Origin: Mycobacterium sp.
Lineage (GTDB): Bacteria; Actinomycetota; Actinomycetes; Mycobacteriales; Mycobacteriaceae
Direction of reading: 5' to 3'
Assembly (NCBI GenBank): GCA_020438915.1
Contig: JAGQTR010000381.1
Location: 1-8,849, forward strand
Length of the DNA: 8,849 bases
Under the pieces are notes generated by a model, which was not told the origin of the DNA, ran no database searches, and worked only from the letters and a program-made list of their open reading frames with translations. Each line of letters opens with the position of its first letter. The first letter of the stretch is position 1. Shown piece by piece: positions 6,584 to 8,849 of the stretch. The position numbers and the translations under genes were made by a program.

Positions 6584-7870
6584 ATGGATTGGTCGGTTCG
6601 CAAACCACGACCGGGGTGGCCGATGGCGGTAGTCCTGGCGTACACATCGCCGGCGCTGGGTCATCTGTTCCCATTCTGCGCGCTGCTGTGTGAGCTCGCC
6701 GCGCGTGGGCACCAGGTTCACGTGCGCACCCTGAGCTCAGGGGTCCCGCTCTGCCGACGGCTGGGGTTTGCCGCCCAGCCCGTCGACCGGCGAATCGAGG
6801 CCCTGCAGAGCCAAGACTGGGATACCGGCAGCGCTCTGATTGTGGCCGGCAGAACCGTCGAGGTGCTCACGGGTCGCGCCCCCCTGGAGGTGGCCGATCT
6901 CGGCGCGGCGATCGCCGAGGTCGCACCCGATGTGCTGCTGATCGACGCCAACTGCTGGGGGGCGATCTCGGCCGCGGAGACGACCAGCATCCCGTGGCTG
7001 GTGTTCAGCCCGTTCATCCCGTACCTCGACAGCCCGGGATCCCCGCCGTTCGGTCCGGGTTTTCCGCCGTGGTCCGGGTGGGCCGGCCGGATCAGGGACG
7101 CCGGGGTCAGAACGGTCACCCACGCGGTATTCGACCGACCGGCGCGGCGTGGCCTCGACCCGCTACGTGCTGCTTTGGGGTTGCCCGCGGTACGCGGCGT
7201 CGACGAGTTGCTCCGCCGCGCTCCCGCCGTCCTCGTCGCGACCGCCAAACCGTTCGAGTACCCGCACACCGACTGGGGCGATTCGGTCCACTTGATCGGC
7301 CCGGCAATCTTCGAGCCGCCTTCATCGGGACCGCCCCGGTGGGTCACCGATGACGACAGGCCCGTGGTCCTGGTGACAACGTCGTCTGTGCCCCAGGCAG
7401 ATACGGTGCTAGTGCAGTCAGCGCTGCAGGCCCTCGACGACGAACCGGTGCATGTGGTGGCGACCGCGCCGGCCGGGATTCCCCGGGTCGCAGCGCGCAC
7501 CCCCGACAATGCGACCGTGGTCGGGTTCGTCCCACATTCTGCTGTTCTGGATCGCGCGGTATGCGTGGTGACCCACGGCGGCATGGGTATCACGCAGAAG
7601 GCGCTCAGCCGAGGGATACCGGTCTGCACGGTGCCTTTCGGTCGCGATCAGTTCGAGGTGGCACGCCGGGTGCAGGTCGCCCGGTGCGGCACCCGGCTCC
7701 CCGCCCGCCGCTTGACTGCGGGCCGACTGCGCGACAGCGTCACCTCGGCCATGACGATGTCGGCCGGTGCCCAGGTGATCGCTGCCGGCTTCGCAGCCGC
7801 CGCAGGAATGCGTCACGGCGCAGACCTTGTCGAGCAGCATTGCGCGCTCGGCCGCAGTCGGATTCGGTAA
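6584..7870 (+). CDS. GT-B fold glycosyltransferase (GT1/CrtX-like), possible carotenoid glycosyltransferase
   Basis: A 428-residue protein like UDP-sugar glycosyltransferases of the CrtX/macrolide glycosyltransferase group. The N-terminal domain opens with VVLAYTSPALGHLFPF, in which H27 is at the position of the catalytic base. The C-terminal donor-binding domain has VGFVPHSAVL (313-322), HGGMGITQKAL (331-341) and a PSPG-like end GIPVCTVPFGRDQFEVARRV, with D355 and Q356 contacting the sugar in relatives. No signal peptide is seen. An in-frame stop lies directly before ATG 6584, so that start is simply the longest frame and has no ribosome site. ATG 6623 gives MAVVLAYTSP, a start more typical of the family, with GGGG at 6613-6616 six nt upstream, and would make a 415-residue protein. 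CrtX-type enzymes glycosylate hydroxycarotenoids. Its place beside idi and the crt operon suggests that role, but a glycolipid or macrolide-like acceptor is possible. Confidence 0.82.
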   Translation: MDWSVRKPRPGWPMAVVLAYTSPALGHLFPFCALLCELAARGHQVHVRTLSSGVPLCRRLGFAAQPVDRRIEALQSQDWDTGSALIVAGRTVEVLTGRAPLEVADLGAAIAEVAPDVLLIDANCWGAISAAETTSIPWLVFSPFIPYLDSPGSPPFGPGFPPWSGWAGRIRDAGVRTVTHAVFDRPARRGLDPLRAALGLPAVRGVDELLRRAPAVLVATAKPFEYPHTDWGDSVHLIGPAIFEPPSSGPPRWVTDDDRPVVLVTTSSVPQADTVLVQSALQALDDEPVHVVATAPAGIPRVAARTPDNATVVGFVPHSAVLDRAVCVVTHGGMGITQKALSRGIPVCTVPFGRDQFEVARRVQVARCGTRLPARRLTAGRLRDSVTSAMTMSAGAQVIAAGFAAAAGMRHGADLVEQHCALGRSRIR

Positions 7871-7891
7871 GCCCCTGGCTTTCGTCGGAGA

Positions 7892-7911
7892 CGAGGGACT
7901 TTCGGCCCATT
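7892..7911. promoter_or_regulatory. Putative DosR (DevR) binding site
   Basis: The core GGGACTTTCGGCCC (7895-7908) matches the central part of the mycobacterial DosR consensus TTSGGGACTWWAGTCCCSAA: the GGGACT half, the two W positions, the next G and the CCC half. The outer bases do not match. It sits about 100 bp before the universal stress protein start and about 50 bp before a possible -10 box, a normal place for an activator site. Several universal stress protein genes of M. tuberculosis belong to the hypoxia-induced DosR regulon, which makes the match more meaningful. It was judged by eye, not by a scored matrix. Confidence 0.5.
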
Positions 7912-7955
7912 GTCGCGGTGACCGTCGCCCCTTCATGCGCGACGCCGCGCGGCGA

Positions 7956-7961
7956 TACGGT
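7956..7961 (+). promoter_or_regulatory. Possible -10 element for the universal stress protein gene
   Basis: TACGGT fits the TANNNT form of mycobacterial -10 boxes. Transcription would start near 7968 and give a leader of about 43 nt containing the ribosome site. No good -35 box is visible about 17 nt upstream, as is common at activator-dependent promoters. A 12-bp GC-only palindrome occupies 7943-7954, inside the spacer. A six-base match of this kind is weak evidence alone. Confidence 0.3.
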
Positions 7962-7995
7962 TAGGGAACCCGGGGGCGTCGTTGCCGCCGCAGAT

Positions 7996-8002
7996 GAGGA
8001 GG
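7996..8002 (+). promoter_or_regulatory. Strong ribosome binding site for the universal stress protein gene
   Basis: GAGGAGG lies 8 nt before ATG 8011 and is the best Shine-Dalgarno match in the window. It fixes the start of the downstream gene, which has no earlier plausible start with such a site, and suggests high translation when the gene is transcribed. Confidence 0.75.
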
Positions 8003-8010
8003 CAGGCCGG

Positions 8011-8849
8011 ATGTCCACCCAACCAGGTGCTCTGGGAATCGTAGTAGGAGTCGATGGTTCGGCCGCGTCGAGAGTCGCCGTCGATTGGGCCGCGCGTGAT
8101 GCCGCCCGGCGGGATATCGGCCTGACGTTGGTGTACGTGCTGTCCGGTTCGACCGTGCAGGCATGGATGCAGGTTCCGCTGCCGGCGGCATTCTTCGAGG
8201 ACGAACAGAAGACCGCCCGCGAGGCTTTGGCCGATGCCCAGGGGGTCGCCGAAGTCGCGACCGCGGGAGTCGAGGGGATGCGGTTCGACCATCAGGTGCT
8301 CTCGGGGCAGCCGGTGCAGGCGCTCGCCGATCTGAGCAAGGACGCCGAGATGGTCGTCGTGGGCAGTCGGGGACTGGGAAAGTGGGAACGTCGGCTGCTG
8401 GGGTCGGTCAGTTTCGGGCTGGTGCAGCATGCGCAGTGTCCTGTGGCGGTGATTCATGACGAGGACCCGTTGATTCCGCATCCGGCGCAAGCTCCGGTCG
8501 TCGTGGGTATCGACGGCTCTCCGGCATCCGAGCACGCCACCGCCATCGCCTTCGACCAGGCGTCGCGCCGCGGCGTCGACCTGGTCGCCGTGCACACTTG
8601 GAGCGATGTCGGCTATGAGCTGCCCGGAGCCGGCTGGACCGAGATCCAACCCGAGGAGGACATGGTGCTGGCCGAGCGCTTGGCAGGCTGGCAGGAGCGC
8701 TATCCCGATGTGACGGTGCGCCGCGTGGTGCGTCGTGACCGACCGGCCCGCGGGCTGCTCGAGGAAGCCGAACGTGCGCAGCTACTGGTGGTGGGCAGCC
8801 ATGGTCGAGGGGGTTTCGCCGGAATGCTGCTCGGCTCGGTGGGTTCACA
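8011..8849 (+). CDS. Universal stress protein, two tandem UspA domains, 3' end missing
   Basis: The frame starts at ATG 8011 and is still open at the last base, giving 279 residues. Compared with typical tandem proteins of about 290-300 residues, only the last strand is probably missing. Domain 1 begins GIVVGVDGSAAS (9-20, D15) and carries the ATP-binding motif G-x2-G-x9-G-S in VVGSRGLGKWERRLLGS (G118, G121, G131). Domain 2 begins VVVGIDGSPAS (163-173, D168) and repeats the motif in VVGSHGRGGFAGMLLGS (G262, G265, G275). Both sites look able to bind ATP. Mycobacterial homologues such as Rv2623 are ATP-binding cytoplasmic proteins induced by hypoxia and nitric oxide through DosR, and a DosR-like site precedes this gene. 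It is separated from the glycosyltransferase gene by 140 bp and appears to be its own transcription unit, unrelated to carotenoid chemistry except through stress. Confidence 0.93.
   Translation, partial: MSTQPGALGIVVGVDGSAASRVAVDWAARDAARRDIGLTLVYVLSGSTVQAWMQVPLPAAFFEDEQKTAREALADAQGVAEVATAGVEGMRFDHQVLSGQPVQALADLSKDAEMVVVGSRGLGKWERRLLGSVSFGLVQHAQCPVAVIHDEDPLIPHPAQAPVVVGIDGSPASEHATAIAFDQASRRGVDLVAVHTWSDVGYELPGAGWTEIQPEEDMVLAERLAGWQERYPDVTVRRVVRRDRPARGLLEEAERAQLLVVGSHGRGGFAGMLLGSVGS

Larger units (their letters stand above)
7871..8010. other. Intergenic region between the glycosyltransferase and universal stress protein genes
   Basis: This 140-bp stretch has no convincing gene. It contains the DosR-like site, the 12-bp palindrome of alternating CG-type bases at 7943-7954, the possible -10 box and the ribosome site. 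I saw no hairpin followed by a run of T that would mark an intrinsic terminator for the glycosyltransferase gene. Confidence 0.6.

Noticed and set aside
6718..7629. A 303-codon minus-strand frame opposite the glycosyltransferase gene
   Set aside because: The sense strand has the GT-B motifs. The antisense product is rich in Ser, Thr and Arg without any domain pattern.
7943..7954. Perfect 12-bp palindrome made only of C and G
   Set aside because: Short GC-only palindromes are expected in DNA of this composition. It has no T run to act as a terminator and no known operator match.
7933..8649. A 238-codon minus-strand frame opposite the universal stress protein gene
   Set aside because: It is antisense to two well-formed UspA domains with a strong ribosome site and shows no recognisable motif.

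Overview
This is a GC-rich actinobacterial window, most likely from a pigmented Mycobacterium/Mycolicibacterium-type organism. The grounds are the codon bias, the split CrtYc/CrtYd lycopene cyclase, the order crtE-crtI-crtB-crtYc-crtYd-crtU, and a tandem universal stress protein behind a DosR-like palindrome. Genus is inferred from gene content and remembered family sequences, because no search could be run.

Positions 1-5961 form one forward-strand carotenoid operon with almost no intergenic DNA. In order it holds the 3' end of a GGPP synthase gene (crtE), phytoene desaturase (crtI), phytoene synthase (crtB), the two lycopene beta-cyclase subunits (crtYc, crtYd), a beta-carotene desaturase/methyltransferase (crtU), and a Rieske iron-sulfur protein. 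Neighbouring reading frames overlap by 1-4 nt (TGATG or ATGA) or nearly touch, so translation is probably coupled. The operon promoter lies left of the window. The enzymes read as GGPP to phytoene to lycopene to beta-carotene to an aromatic carotenoid of the isorenieratene (leprotene) type.

The Rieske protein is the least explained gene. Besides the [2Fe-2S] motif it carries an N-x2-D-x2-H-x4-H motif, as in the mononuclear iron site of Rieske non-heme iron oxygenases. It may therefore oxygenate the carotenoid rather than only carry electrons.

Positions 5943-6503 on the minus strand encode type I isopentenyl diphosphate isomerase (idi), which feeds the same pathway. It converges on the Rieske gene with a 19-bp tail-to-tail overlap. 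An 80-bp AT-richer divergent spacer separates idi from a forward GT-B glycosyltransferase (6584-7870) of the CrtX/macrolide-glycosyltransferase type. Together, CrtU, the Rieske oxygenase and the glycosyltransferase suggest a hydroxylated, glycosylated aromatic carotenoid as end product. That is a hypothesis.

Positions 7871-8010 are intergenic. They hold a DosR-type palindrome, a possible -10 box and a strong Shine-Dalgarno sequence for a two-domain universal stress protein gene that runs off the right edge. I saw no tRNA, rRNA, CRISPR array, insertion sequence or long repeat.
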